Assembly (NCBI GenBank): GCA_938049125.1
Contig: CALICR010000182.1
Coordinates: forward strand, 1-27,116
Direction: 5' to 3'
DNA from: an uncultured Clostridia bacterium
Lineage (GTDB): Bacteria; Bacillota; Clostridia; Oscillospirales; Oscillospiraceae
DNA: 27,116 bases
Shown: positions 1 to 7,713 of the stretch, piece by piece
Numbering within the stretch: the first letter of the stretch is position 1
Layout of the letters: each line of letters starts with the position of its first letter
The notes under the pieces: model-generated
The model's database searches: none
Told to the model about the DNA's origin: nothing
The model's input: the letters and a program-made list of their open reading frames with translations, nothing else
Position numbers and translations under genes: made by a program

Positions 1-10
1 CTTCCGATCT
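1..10 (+). other. Probable Illumina adapter remnant at contig edge
   Basis: The first ten bases, CTTCCGATCT, equal the last ten bases of the standard Illumina read-1/read-2 adapter (which ends GCTCTTCCGATCT). The match lies exactly at the sequence edge, which is where untrimmed adapter ends up in an assembly. I read it as non-biological. The upstream reading frame stays open through it by chance (F-R-S), so the two or three residues it encodes should not be trusted. Confidence 0.75.
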
Positions 11-76
11 GAGGCCGAGGTCAAGACGACGCATATCTGCCGGATGCAGAAGATGGCAGACGAGCTGATGAAGTAA
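11..76 (+). CDS. 3' end of upstream gene, probably the NfnA/SudB-like flavoprotein partner of gltA
   Basis: An open frame enters from the left edge and ends at TAA 74-76. Its last residues are EAEVKTTHICRMQKMADELMK-like, ending Met-Lys. The stop lies 13 bp before the next start codon and the ribosome site of the next gene follows immediately, so the two genes are co-transcribed. In Clostridia the gene directly before this type of GltA is usually the ferredoxin-NADP+ reductase/sulfide dehydrogenase alpha subunit (NfnA/SudB). That identity is inferred from position only, because 21 residues are too few to recognise a family. Confidence 0.45.
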   Translation, partial: EAEVKTTHICRMQKMADELMK

Positions 77-89
77 GGGGGAGACAACA

Positions 90-1478
90 ATGGCTAAAGC
101 AAATATGGACCCGAAGAAGTGCCCCATGCCGGAGCAGGACCCCGCAGTCCGCGCGCATAACTTCCTGGAGGTCGCCGAGGGCTACACCGAAGAAATGGCC
201 GTGAACGAGGCCAAGCGCTGCCTGGGATGTAAAAAGCAGCCCTGCGTCGAGGGGTGCCCGGTCAATGTCCGTATTCCTGAGTTTATCGCAAAGGTCGCCG
301 AGGGCGAGTTCCTGGCTGCCTATGAGATCATTACGTCCACCAACGCGCTGCCCGCCCTGTCTGGCCGTGTCTGCCCGCAGGAGAGCCAGTGCGAGAGCAA
401 ATGCACCCGCGGCGTCAAGGGCGAGCCGGTCGCCATCGGCCGTCTGGAGCGCTTCGTGGCGGACTGGTATCTGAAGAACGTCAACAAGATGCCCGAGAAG
501 AAGGAGGGCAACGGCGTCAAGGTCGCCGTCGTCGGCTCCGGTCCTGCCGGTCTGACCTGCGCCAGCGATCTGGCGGAGAAGGGCTACGCCGTCACCGTGT
601 TCGAAGCCCTGCACACCGCCGGCGGCGTGCTGGTCTACGGCATCCCCGAGTTCCGTCTCCCGAAGGCGATCGTCGCCAACGAGGTCGAGAAGCTCAAGGC
701 AAAGGGCGTCGAGGTCATGACCAACATGGTCATCGGCAAGGTCCTGACCATCGACGAGCTGTTCGAGATGGGCTATAAGGCCGTCTTTGTCGGCTCCGGC
801 GCAGGCCTGCCCATGTTCATGCACATCGAGGGCGAGGCGCTCAAGGGCGTGTTCTCCGCCAACGAGTACCTGACCCGTACCAATCTGATGAAGGCGTATC
901 TCGAGGAGAGCGACACGCCCATCATCCAGTCCAAGGCGGTCGCCGTCGTCGGCGGCGGCAACGTGGCGATGGACTCCGCCCGCTGCGCCCTGCGTCTCGG
1001 CGCGGACCACGTCTACATCGTCTATCGCCGCGGCGAGGCGGAAATGCCCGCCCGCGCCGAGGAAGTCCACCACGCCAAGGAGGAGGGCATCGAGTTCAAG
1101 ACGCTCTGCAACCCCACCAAGATCCTGGGCGACGAGAACGGCCGTGTCTGCGGCATCGAGTGCATCCGCATGGAGCTGGGTGAGCCGGACGCCTCCGGCC
1201 GCCGCCGTCCCATCGCGGTGCCCGGCTCCGAGTTCGTGCTGGACGTCGATACCGTCATCATGGCGCTGGGCACCAGCCCCAACCCGCTGATCCGCTCCAC
1301 CACGCCGGGCCTTGAGACGAACCGCAAGGGCGGCCTCATCGTCAATGAGAATGAGATGACCACCCGCGAGGGCGTCTTCGCCGGCGGCGATGCCGTCACC
1401 GGCGCAGCCACCGTCATTCTGGCCATGGGCGCCGGCAAGAAGGGCGCAGCTGCCATCGACGCCTACCTGAAGGGTTAA
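90..1478 (+). CDS. gltA: NADPH-dependent glutamate synthase small-subunit-type flavoprotein (GltA/NfnB family)
   Basis: A cytoplasmic flavin oxidoreductase of the GltD/SudA/NfnB family, 462 residues, the usual length of the stand-alone form. The N-terminal Fer4_20 domain carries iron-sulfur cysteines at 44, 47, 52 and 56 (C-x2-C-x4-C-x3-C-P), then Cys 95, 101 and 105. The FAD-binding Rossmann motif GSGPAGL is near 149-155, a second nucleotide-binding motif VVGGGNVAMD near 286-295, and the C-terminal FAD motif GGDAVTGAATVI near 432-443. A purine-rich ribosome site (AAGGGGGAG) precedes the ATG. With an NfnA-like partner upstream it would act as the NADPH-side subunit of the electron-bifurcating transhydrogenase. 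Automatic annotation usually names such proteins glutamate synthase (NADPH) homotetrameric. Sequence alone does not decide between the two roles. A strong terminator follows. Confidence 0.88.
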   Translation: MAKANMDPKKCPMPEQDPAVRAHNFLEVAEGYTEEMAVNEAKRCLGCKKQPCVEGCPVNVRIPEFIAKVAEGEFLAAYEIITSTNALPALSGRVCPQESQCESKCTRGVKGEPVAIGRLERFVADWYLKNVNKMPEKKEGNGVKVAVVGSGPAGLTCASDLAEKGYAVTVFEALHTAGGVLVYGIPEFRLPKAIVANEVEKLKAKGVEVMTNMVIGKVLTIDELFEMGYKAVFVGSGAGLPMFMHIEGEALKGVFSANEYLTRTNLMKAYLEESDTPIIQSKAVAVVGGGNVAMDSARCALRLGADHVYIVYRRGEAEMPARAEEVHHAKEEGIEFKTLCNPTKILGDENGRVCGIECIRMELGEPDASGRRRPIAVPGSEFVLDVDTVIMALGTSPNPLIRSTTPGLETNRKGGLIVNENEMTTREGVFAGGDAVTGAATVILAMGAGKKGAAAIDAYLKG

Positions 1479-1517
1479 GTCCCGGAAAACCCGGCCATAC
1501 TCCATATGTAGTTGAGA

Positions 1518-1553
1518 CCCGCCCGGTGCAGCTGCGCCGGGCGGGAGTTTTCT
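1518..1553 (+). terminator. Rho-independent terminator after gltA
   Basis: A perfect 9-bp GC stem, CCCGCCCGG (1518-1526) with CCGGGCGGG (1537-1545), encloses a 10-base loop that itself contains GCAGCTGC. It is followed by AGTTTTCT. It lies 40 bp after the gltA stop and ends just before the ribosome site of the next gene. Confidence 0.85.
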
Positions 1554-1569
1554 TCAGGAGGGACCGAAT

Positions 1570-1998
1570 ATGCTGGTAAAAGACTTGATGGCGCAGCAGG
1601 TGGCCACAGTGGGACCGGAGGAGCCGGTCTCCGTGGCGGCCCGGGCGCTGAGCCGGAACAACGTGGGCTGCCTGCCGGTCTGCACGGCGGACGGGCGGCT
1701 CCGGGGCGTCGTCACGGACCGGGACATCGTCCTGCGCAGCGTGGCCGCCGACGAGGATGCGGGCCAGCAGCTCGTGCGCGAGATCATGAGCCGCCGCCTT
1801 GTCACCGCCGCGCCCGAGGACCCGGTGGCCCTGGCGGTGCGGCGCATGGAGGAGGCCCAGGTGCGCCGCCTGCCCGTCACGAGCCGGGGCCGCTTAGTGG
1901 GGATGCTGTCCCTCGGCGATGTGCTTCACGCGCCGGGCATGACGCTGGAGGCGGGCAGGGCTCTGGAGGGCATTTCCCGCAATGTCCGCCGCGGCTGA
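1570..1998 (+). CDS. Tandem CBS-domain protein
   Basis: A 142-residue protein consisting only of two CBS motifs. The first runs from about residue 5 to 60 (LVKDLMAQQVATVGPEEPV, ending GVVTDRDIVLRSVA). The second runs from about 70 to 128 (VREIMSRRLVTAAPEDPV, ending VGMLSLGDVL). Such Bateman modules bind adenine nucleotides or S-adenosylmethionine and act as sensors. The partner cannot be told from this window. The ribosome site CAGGAGGGA lies 8 bp before ATG. No separate promoter is obvious between the gltA terminator and this start, so it may depend on read-through. A large hairpin follows. Confidence 0.88.
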   Translation: MLVKDLMAQQVATVGPEEPVSVAARALSRNNVGCLPVCTADGRLRGVVTDRDIVLRSVAADEDAGQQLVREIMSRRLVTAAPEDPVALAVRRMEEAQVRRLPVTSRGRLVGMLSLGDVLHAPGMTLEAGRALEGISRNVRRG

Positions 1999-2005
1999 GC
2001 GGGCG

Positions 2006-2047
2006 TTCGGCCCCGTATCTTACAAAAGCGTAAGGTACGGGGCCGAA
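2006..2047 (+). terminator. 18-bp perfect hairpin after the CBS gene, probable terminator
   Basis: TTCGGCCCCGTATCTTAC (2006-2023) pairs with 2030-2047 throughout (one T-G wobble) around the loop AAAAGC. The downstream bases are only weakly T-rich (ATTGTAAGG), so termination is likely but not textbook. It separates the CBS gene from the ABC transporter operon. Confidence 0.6.
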
Positions 2048-2084
2048 ATTGTAAGGAAAAAAGCGGGCACGGCGGCGGAAAACC

Positions 2085-2093
2085 TGCTAGAAT
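2085..2093 (+). promoter_or_regulatory. Extended -10 promoter candidate for the ABC transporter
   Basis: TGC-TAGAAT is an extended -10 element (TGn plus a 5/6 match to TATAAT) about 30 bp before the start of the ATPase gene. No good -35 box is seen at 16-18 bp upstream, which fits an activated promoter. Bce-type operons are normally switched on by a dedicated response regulator. The call rests on one motif. Confidence 0.4.
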
Positions 2094-2123
2094 AGGAGCA
2101 TCTGAAACGGGAGGAACACCGTC

Positions 2124-2891
2124 ATGCCAATTCTGACAGTTAATCATGTGAAAAAAATTTATACGACCCGCTTCGGCGGGATGCAGGTCCAGGCGCTGCG
2201 GGACGTCACCTTCTCCGTGGAGGAGGGCGAGTACGTCGCCATCATGGGCGAGAGCGGCTCCGGCAAGACGACGCTGCTGAACATCATGGCCGCGCTGGAC
2301 AAGCCCACCGAGGGCGACGTGGTCCTGGCGGGCCAGAGTCTCGCCTCCATCCGGGACCGGGAGATCGCCGCCTTCCGGCGCGACCACCTGGGCTTCGTGT
2401 TCCAGGAGTTCAACCTTCTGGACACCTTTTCCCTCCAGGACAACATCTTTCTGCCCCTGGTGCTGGCGGGGAAGCCCTATGAGGAGATGGCGGGCCGCCT
2501 GGCGCCCATCGCGCGGCAGCTCCGCATCACGGACCTGCTGGACAAGTTCCCCTACGAGGTCTCCGGCGGACAGAAGCAGCGCGCCGCCGTGGCCCGCGCC
2601 CTCATCACCCAGCCGGAGATCGTCCTGGCCGACGAGCCGACGGGCGCGCTGGACTCCAAGGCTACGGATGAGCTTTTGAAGCTCTTCTCGGAGATCAACG
2701 GCCGGGGCCAGACGCTGCTGATGGTGACCCACTCGGTCAAGGCAGCGAGCCACGCAGGCCGGGTCCTCTTCATCAAGGACGGCGAGGTCTTCCACCAGAT
2801 CTACCGCGGCAGCTGCACCGACGAGCAGCTCTACCAGAAAATTTCGGACACGCTGACGATGCTGGCGACGGGCGGTGAGCGCGGTGCGTAA
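2124..2891 (+). CDS. ABC transporter ATP-binding protein, BceA-like (MacB/LolD superfamily)
   Basis: A 255-residue ATPase that powers the adjacent FtsX-type permease. Walker A GESGSGKTT is at about 42-50, the Q-loop in FVFQEFNLLD, the signature SGGQKQR, Walker B IVLADEPTGALD, and the switch His in MVTHSVKAAS. The sequence is typical of Bacillus BceA/YxdL/VraD transporters, which protect against peptide antibiotics such as bacitracin or lantibiotics. The ribosome site GGGAGG lies 8 bp before ATG. The 3' end overlaps the permease start by 17 bp, so the genes are translationally coupled. The antibiotic is not predictable from the ATPase. Confidence 0.92.
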   Translation: MPILTVNHVKKIYTTRFGGMQVQALRDVTFSVEEGEYVAIMGESGSGKTTLLNIMAALDKPTEGDVVLAGQSLASIRDREIAAFRRDHLGFVFQEFNLLDTFSLQDNIFLPLVLAGKPYEEMAGRLAPIARQLRITDLLDKFPYEVSGGQKQRAAVARALITQPEIVLADEPTGALDSKATDELLKLFSEINGRGQTLLMVTHSVKAASHAGRVLFIKDGEVFHQIYRGSCTDEQLYQKISDTLTMLATGGERGA

Positions 2892-4905
2892 GAATCTCTA
2901 TCCCCGGCTTGCCCTCTCGAATCTCCGCAAGCATCGAAAGCTCAACCTGCCCTTTCTGCTGGCTGCGGCCTGTGCCGTCATGATGTTCTACATCCTGCTG
3001 GCACTCCATTGGGATCCGGCCATCCTGCGCATGGATTATGGCTACGACGTCTGTGTCATGATGACCCTTGGCTGCGTGGTCATCGGCGTCTTCTCCCTTT
3101 TGCTGCTGTTCTACACCAGCAGCCTGCTCATGAAGCAGCGGCGGCGGGAGTTCGGCCTCTACAATGTCCTGGGCATGGAGAAGCGCCACATCGTGCGGCT
3201 GCTCCTCTGGGAGACGCTGTTTATGGCCCTGGCCGCCATCGGAGCGGGCATCCTCTGCGGTGTCCTCTTCTCGAAGCTCATGCAGCTCCTGCTGCTGCGG
3301 CTCATCGGCCTCCACGCGGACTTCTCCTTCGGCGTCGATTTCCGGGCCATCGGCCTGACGGCGGCGCTCTACGGCGTCTTCTTCCTGCTCATCGCCCTGA
3401 ACACCGTGGGCGCGGTCTACCGCGCCAAGCCCGTGGAGCTGCTCCGCGGCACGAACGAGGGCGAGCGGGAGCCGAAGACGCGCTGGCTGGCGGCGGTGCT
3501 TGGCGTCCTCTGCCTCGGTGCGGGCTACGGCCTTGCCCTCAACGTGGACTCCGTCATCGGTGCGGCGACCTGGTTCTTTGTGGCGGTGCTGCTGGTCATC
3601 GCGGGCACCTATCTCTGCTTCACGGCCTTCAGCATCGTGCTCCTCAAGGCCCTGCGCCGGAACAAGCGGTACTATTACAGGACGAGCCACTTCACCACCG
3701 TCTCCGGTATGCTCTATCGCATGAAGCGCAACGCTGCGGGCCTTGCCAGCATCTGCATCCTTTCGACCATGGTGCTGGTGACGGTGTCCACCACGGTCTG
3801 CCTCTATCTCGGGATGCACCAGGTGGCGGAGCGGAACTACGGCTCCGACTTCTCCGCCATGACCGGCGGCAGCCGGGAGGAGCGGGACCGCGAGGCGGCG
3901 CTCATTGAGCGCCTGGCCCGGGAGGCCGCGGAAAAAAACGGCATCACCCTCACGGACTGGACGTGTATCGAAGAACTGGACACCCCGTCCCTTCTCGAGA
4001 ACGGGGAGCTGCGCTTTGAGAAGCAGGCGGACGGCCTGAACCCCTCTTATTATGAGGGTACACCGGATCCTCGGGCCGTAATGCTCCGTATCTACACGGC
4101 GGAGGGCTACACCCAGCTCACGGGAAAGCCCCTGAATCTCGGTGCAGACGAGCTGCTCTGGAGCTCCACGGAGAAGGACCTGGGCGGCACGGTGACGCTG
4201 CTGGGCAGGACTTATCGGCTGACCCAGGTGAAGGAGGACCTCTCTGCGGGCGAGCGGAGCCGCTTCGACCTGCCGCTCCTCTACCTGGTGGTGGACAGCC
4301 GGGAGACGTTGGAGCGGATTGCGGCGGCGACGAGCGCGGCCTACTACAACAGCGGCCAACTCATCCAGACCACCATCCGCTTCAACGTGGAGAGCGAGAC
4401 GCTTGACCGCGCTGACGCCCTGAAGGTCATCCATGAGGCAGTCCGGGAGCCGGAGAGCGGCTACCGGATGCTCCAGAACAACACGGAGATGCGCGACAGC
4501 CTCTATGCGGCCTACGGCGCGTTCCTGTTCCTCGGCATTTTCCTCGGCCTCATCTTTGCCCTGGCCACGGTGCTCATCATCTACTATAAGCAGATTTCCG
4601 AGGGCTACGACGACCGGGCGCGCTATGACATCATGCAGAAGGTGGGCCTGACCCGGGCGGAGATCCGGAAGACTGTGCGCAGCCAGGTGCTGACCGTCTT
4701 CTTCCTGCCCCTGGCCACGGCGGCGGTTCATGTCGCCTGCGCCTTCCCGATGATCGAAAAGATCCTCAAGGTCTTCTCCATGACGGACACGGCGCTCTTC
4801 GCCCGCTGCACCCTCGCCGCCTTCGGCTGCTTCGCGGCGCTCTACATTGTCGTCTATCTGCTGACGGCCCGGGCCTATTACGGTATCGTCAGCACGGCGG
4901 AATAA
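2875..4905 (+). CDS. ABC transporter permease, BceB-like (FtsX/MacB permease domains)
   Basis: A 676-residue integral membrane protein with the BceB layout. One helix lies near 20-40, an FtsX domain with several helices covers 55-180, and more helices lie at about 195-260 and 285-315. A large hydrophilic extracellular segment covers about 315-540. A C-terminal FtsX group of three helices follows (IFLGLIFALATVLIIYY; a segment near 605-630; the final AAFGCFAALYIVVYLL). The large ectodomain is the part that senses peptide antibiotic in Bce modules. The start is taken as GTG 2875. GTG 2884 is an alternative that shortens the overlap with the ATPase to 8 bp. No BceRS two-component genes lie on either side. 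A bidirectional terminator follows. Confidence 0.88.
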   Translation: MSAVRKNLYPRLALSNLRKHRKLNLPFLLAAACAVMMFYILLALHWDPAILRMDYGYDVCVMMTLGCVVIGVFSLLLLFYTSSLLMKQRRREFGLYNVLGMEKRHIVRLLLWETLFMALAAIGAGILCGVLFSKLMQLLLLRLIGLHADFSFGVDFRAIGLTAALYGVFFLLIALNTVGAVYRAKPVELLRGTNEGEREPKTRWLAAVLGVLCLGAGYGLALNVDSVIGAATWFFVAVLLVIAGTYLCFTAFSIVLLKALRRNKRYYYRTSHFTTVSGMLYRMKRNAAGLASICILSTMVLVTVSTTVCLYLGMHQVAERNYGSDFSAMTGGSREERDREAALIERLAREAAEKNGITLTDWTCIEELDTPSLLENGELRFEKQADGLNPSYYEGTPDPRAVMLRIYTAEGYTQLTGKPLNLGADELLWSSTEKDLGGTVTLLGRTYRLTQVKEDLSAGERSRFDLPLLYLVVDSRETLERIAAATSAAYYNSGQLIQTTIRFNVESETLDRADALKVIHEAVREPESGYRMLQNNTEMRDSLYAAYGAFLFLGIFLGLIFALATVLIIYYKQISEGYDDRARYDIMQKVGLTRAEIRKTVRSQVLTVFFLPLATAAVHVACAFPMIEKILKVFSMTDTALFARCTLAAFGCFAALYIVVYLLTARAYYGIVSTAE

Positions 4906-4910
4906 AAGAA

Positions 4911-4943
4911 AACGGCAGGCACCGCTCGTCGGTACCTGCCGTT
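4911..4943. terminator. Bidirectional terminator between bceB-like gene and MATE gene
   Basis: AACGGCAGG (4911-4919) pairs with CCTGCCGTT (4935-4943) and ACCG with CGGT inside, with one internal mismatch. The stem sits in the 40-bp gap between convergent genes, has A-rich sequence on the left (AATAAAAGA, a T-tract when read on the minus strand) and GCTTATTTG on the right, so it can serve both strands. Confidence 0.75.
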
Positions 4944-4945
4944 GC

Positions 4946-6298
4946 TTATTTGTCCAGCGGGACTATTTTTTTGTAGAACTGGATCTGGAAGGGGATGGAG
5001 ACGAGGAAGGTGAGGAGGTCGGCCCCTGCCTGGGTCATCTCCACGCCGGTGATGCCGAGCAGTGCGGGCAGCAGCAGGATCAGGGGAAGATAGAAGATGC
5101 CCTGGCGGCAGCTGGCCAGCAGCGTTGCCTCCCGGCTGAAGCCGAGGCACTGGTAGAGCTGATTGACATACGTGGAGTAGGCCATGAAGGGCATGACGAA
5201 GCAGCCATAGCGCAGCGCTGCTGCGCCGATGCGCACCACGTCGGCGTCGTCCCGGAACCAGAGGAGCACCGGCTCCGCAAAGAAGGCCAGCACGAGGGCC
5301 GCCAGGGTGCAGACCACGGTGCCGAGGACCGTGGCGACCCGGAAGGCCTCCCGGACCCGGCGGCGGTCGCCCGCGCCGAAGTTGTAGCCCGCCACGGGCT
5401 GGAAGCCCTGGCCGATGCCGATGACGATGTTGCGGACCCAGAGGTAAATTTTGTAGGAGATGGTCATGGCGGCCACGGCGGCGTCGCCGAAGAGGGCGGA
5501 CTGATTGTTCATGAGCGCCGAGGCCAGGGAGGCCATGCCCTGGCGGCAGATGGTGGGGAAGCCCACCTGGATGATGCGCAGATAGGTCCGCGCCTTCAGG
5601 CTGACCGAACGGAGGCGCAGCCGAACGATGCTCCTGCCCCGGAGGAACGGCGTGAGCAGGACGCAGAAGCTGACGAGCTGACTCAGGATGGTGGCCAGGG
5701 CCGCACCGCCGATGCCCATGTTCAGGCGGAAGATGAACAGCGGGTCGAGCACGAGGTTCAGGAGCCCGCCGGTGCAGAGGCCAGCCATGGACAGCACGGC
5801 GTCGCCCTCGGAGCGCAGGACGTTGTTCAGCACACAGGAGGCGCACATGACGGGCGCGCCGAGGAGGATGTAGCGGGCGTAGGCCTCGGCGTAGGGGAGA
5901 ATGGTGTCCGTGGAGCCGAGGAGCCGCATCAGGGGCCGCAGCGTCAGCAGACCGCCGAAGAGCAGCAGAAAACCGACGAGAACGGCGGCGGCGAGGGCGC
6001 TGCTGCCGTAGCGGTGGGCCTCCTCGTCCTGCTTCGCGCCGAGGCAGCGGCTGATCAGGCTGCTGGCGCCCATGCCGATGCCGAAGCCCAGGGCCTGGAT
6101 GATGGACATGAGTGCGAAGACCACGCCGACGGCGGCCGCGGCGCTGGTGCCGATCTGGGAGACGAAGTAGGTGTCCGCCGTATTATAGATGACGGACACG
6201 AGCTGGCTGGCCACCGTGGGCAGGGCCAGGGAGCCGATGAGCTTCGGCATCGGCGTCTCGGTCATGCGGCGGTGCCGGGCTTCGCTGCTGTACTGCAT
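4946..6298 (-). CDS. MATE family efflux transporter (copy 1)
   Basis: A 450-residue membrane antiporter with the two six-helix MatE bundles expected for the family. It begins ...MTETPMPKLIGSLALPTV and contains typical helix segments (ADTYFVSQIG, GFGIGMGASSLISRCLGA, GQGFQPVAGYNFGAG). Such pumps export drugs or metabolites with Na+ or H+. The start is placed at ATG 6296-6298 because GGAGGT lies 5 bp upstream. The frame stays open another 14 codons upstream, but that stretch is the end of a palindromic repeat and has no ribosome site. It shares little beyond the family pattern with the MATE at 8537, although both are preceded by the same repeat element. The zinc-ribbon/YARHG gene lies upstream on the same strand with no clear terminator between, so co-transcription is possible. 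Confidence 0.92.
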   Translation of the reverse strand: MQYSSEARHRRMTETPMPKLIGSLALPTVASQLVSVIYNTADTYFVSQIGTSAAAAVGVVFALMSIIQALGFGIGMGASSLISRCLGAKQDEEAHRYGSSALAAAVLVGFLLLFGGLLTLRPLMRLLGSTDTILPYAEAYARYILLGAPVMCASCVLNNVLRSEGDAVLSMAGLCTGGLLNLVLDPLFIFRLNMGIGGAALATILSQLVSFCVLLTPFLRGRSIVRLRLRSVSLKARTYLRIIQVGFPTICRQGMASLASALMNNQSALFGDAAVAAMTISYKIYLWVRNIVIGIGQGFQPVAGYNFGAGDRRRVREAFRVATVLGTVVCTLAALVLAFFAEPVLLWFRDDADVVRIGAAALRYGCFVMPFMAYSTYVNQLYQCLGFSREATLLASCRQGIFYLPLILLLPALLGITGVEMTQAGADLLTFLVSIPFQIQFYKKIVPLDK

Positions 6299-6326
6299 GT
6301 AGGACCTCCGAATACAAGCGGGAATA

Positions 6327-6481
6327 CCATCCGTGGACAAGGGCAGACACGCGTTTCAGCGGCCCAAATCACCGCTGGACGGCGTCATCGCCGTCGGTGG
6401 GCAACAGCCCACCTTCCTCCTCTTCCTTGCCAGCGGCGATTTTGTTCCCGGAAAATCGCGTTTGCCCTTGTCAACGGATGG
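6327..6481 (-). repeat. Palindromic MITE-like element, single-unit copy (A)
   Basis: 155 bp with ~24-bp terminal inverted repeats. The left arm (CCATCCGTGGACAAGGGCAG...) matches the right arm read backward (CCATCCGTTGACAAGGGCAA...). Inside are an inner 13-bp stem (6366-6378 with 6430-6442), a 7-bp hairpin GACGGCG/CGCCGTC (6378-6395) and, directly abutting, a 7-bp hairpin GGTGGGC/GCCCACC (6396-6413). Bases 6327-6443 match the reverse complement of 8390-8506 with about six substitutions and no gaps. The outer dinucleotides are TA on the left and TG on the right. No reading frame of note lies inside. It fills the gap between the YARHG gene and the MATE start, ending 28 bp before that start codon. 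It is oriented here in the direction of the MATE gene. Confidence 0.75.
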
Positions 6482-6518
6482 TGTACATCTGCACATTCCC
6501 GCGGGTTTTAGGGGCTTC

Positions 6519-7568
6519 TCAGGAGCGGGCGGCCTCGGCGGCGAGGATGGCGTCCACGTTCTGGCGCTCGCAGCTGTTGAGCACCGAGGCGTCGAAGTCC
6601 GACGGGGCGATGGTGCCGCTGTACCAGCTCTTGCCGGAGAAGTAGTCCTGGAGCGTCTTGTCCGTGAACTGGCGGCCATGGCGGGCGTAGATCTCGTTCC
6701 GGGCGATGAACAGCTCACTTAGGCTGAGGCCCGCCAGCTCGCTCTGGCTGTAGACCCGGGTATTGCTCTCGGGCAGCACGTAATCCGAGTAGGTCACGAC
6801 CTGCTTCTCCACCACGTGGACAAGGCAGTCGGCGGACATGCTGTGGCCGTTGGAGAGGTTGACGGTGACGGTGACGGTGGCCTCGCCGAGGCTCACGCCC
6901 CAGGCCCGGCCCTCCTCGGCCCGCACTACGGCCTCATTGCTGGAGGTCCAGCTGGTGGAGGCGACGCTGACGCCTGCGGGCAGCTCCTGGGAGATGCTGT
7001 AGCGCAGCTCACGGTAGTGGTTCAGGGAGGCAGTGGTCTCCGTGCGGTTCAGGGCGATGGTGTAGCCGTCCGTGGCGGGCTGAGGCGCCTCGGGGGTCTC
7101 CGGCTGCTGGGCAGGCTCCTCGGCAGGGGTCTCCTCCGCGGGGGTCTCCGGGGCGGTGTCCTCGGGGGTCTCCTCGGGGGTCTCCTCGGCGGGCTGCTGC
7201 TCCTGCGCGTCGTCCAGGGAAGGCTGGGGCTGCTCGTCCTGGATGACCGGCGGCTCCTGGGTGCCTGAGGCGGTATCGCCGGTGTTCTCCGGCGTTTCGG
7301 ACGCGGTGTTCGAGGTCCCGGGGTCCGTCTCCGCGGGCTTGGCGGCGATCTTCTTGGCGGACCAGACGATGCCGACGATGACGGCGGCGATGACGATCAG
7401 CGCCAGAACGGAGATGATGAGGTTGATGGTGCGCTTGCGCGCCAGTCCTTTTTTGGAATACCGGTGGCCGTCAGGACGGCTTCCGTCACCGCTCCGCACG
7501 CGCGCGCCGCAATATTTGCAGACGGTGCTCCCCGCGGGGAGCTGCTTGCCGCAGATCTTACAGGTCAT
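6519..7568 (-). CDS. Zinc-ribbon, single-pass membrane protein with Big-like and YARHG domains
   Basis: A 349-residue protein. An N-terminal cytoplasmic zinc ribbon has Cys pairs C-x2-C ... C-x2-C (CKICGKQ, CKYCGAR). One transmembrane helix lies near 47-68 (INLIISVLALIVIAAVIVGI). A long Pro/Glu/Thr-rich spacer at about 75-170 has repeated EETP/ETPE units. A β-rich segment resembling bacterial Ig-like (Big_2) domains covers about 175-255. A C-terminal YARHG domain (LSELFIARNEIYARHGR, then a Trp-Tyr) follows. The domain order is known from Clostridia surface proteins of unknown role, and the C-terminus should face outside. The start is ATG 7566-7568, chosen for AAGGAGGT 8 bp upstream. A near-consensus promoter lies just before it. 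Confidence 0.85.
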   Translation of the reverse strand: MTCKICGKQLPAGSTVCKYCGARVRSGDGSRPDGHRYSKKGLARKRTINLIISVLALIVIAAVIVGIVWSAKKIAAKPAETDPGTSNTASETPENTGDTASGTQEPPVIQDEQPQPSLDDAQEQQPAEETPEETPEDTAPETPAEETPAEEPAQQPETPEAPQPATDGYTIALNRTETTASLNHYRELRYSISQELPAGVSVASTSWTSSNEAVVRAEEGRAWGVSLGEATVTVTVNLSNGHSMSADCLVHVVEKQVVTYSDYVLPESNTRVYSQSELAGLSLSELFIARNEIYARHGRQFTDKTLQDYFSGKSWYSGTIAPSDFDASVLNSCERQNVDAILAAEAARS

Positions 7569-7598
7569 GGGGATAACCTCCTTATGATACTTAAATCT

Positions 7599-7627
7599 AT
7601 TATACGAGGGAAACCGCTTCCCGTCAA
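7599..7627 (-). promoter_or_regulatory. Sigma-A promoter for the zinc-ribbon/YARHG gene
   Basis: On the minus strand, TTGACG (7622-7627) is followed after exactly 17 bp by a perfect TATAAT (7599-7604), about 30 bp before the start codon. It is a strong housekeeping-type promoter and supports the chosen start. Confidence 0.85.
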
Positions 7628-7659
7628 TCTTTTCCGCGGCGAAAACCACCGTCAGGCCG

Positions 7660-7689
7660 TTGACAGCCTGCGCGCCCCTGTGTTACACT
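7660..7689 (+). promoter_or_regulatory. Sigma-A promoter for the DUF1292 gene
   Basis: A perfect TTGACA (7660-7665) is followed after 18 bp by TACACT (7684-7689), with TGT directly in front giving an extended -10. It lies 25 bp before the start codon. It is divergent from the promoter at 7599-7627, with 32 bp between the two -35 boxes. Confidence 0.7.
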
Positions 7690-7713
7690 GGAGCAAACAC
7701 GAGGAGGTGCCCC

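Noticed and set aside
2773..4731. Antisense open frame opposite the BceB-like permease; similar cases at 7886-10288, 14076-16175 and 12162-13949
   Set aside because: These are low-complexity basic or His/Gly-rich shadows with no ribosome site and no recognisable domain.
6327..6481. Promoter inside the palindromic element (TTGACA in the terminal repeat)
   Set aside because: No -10 box is found 16-18 bp downstream in either direction. The hexamer is part of the conserved inverted repeat.
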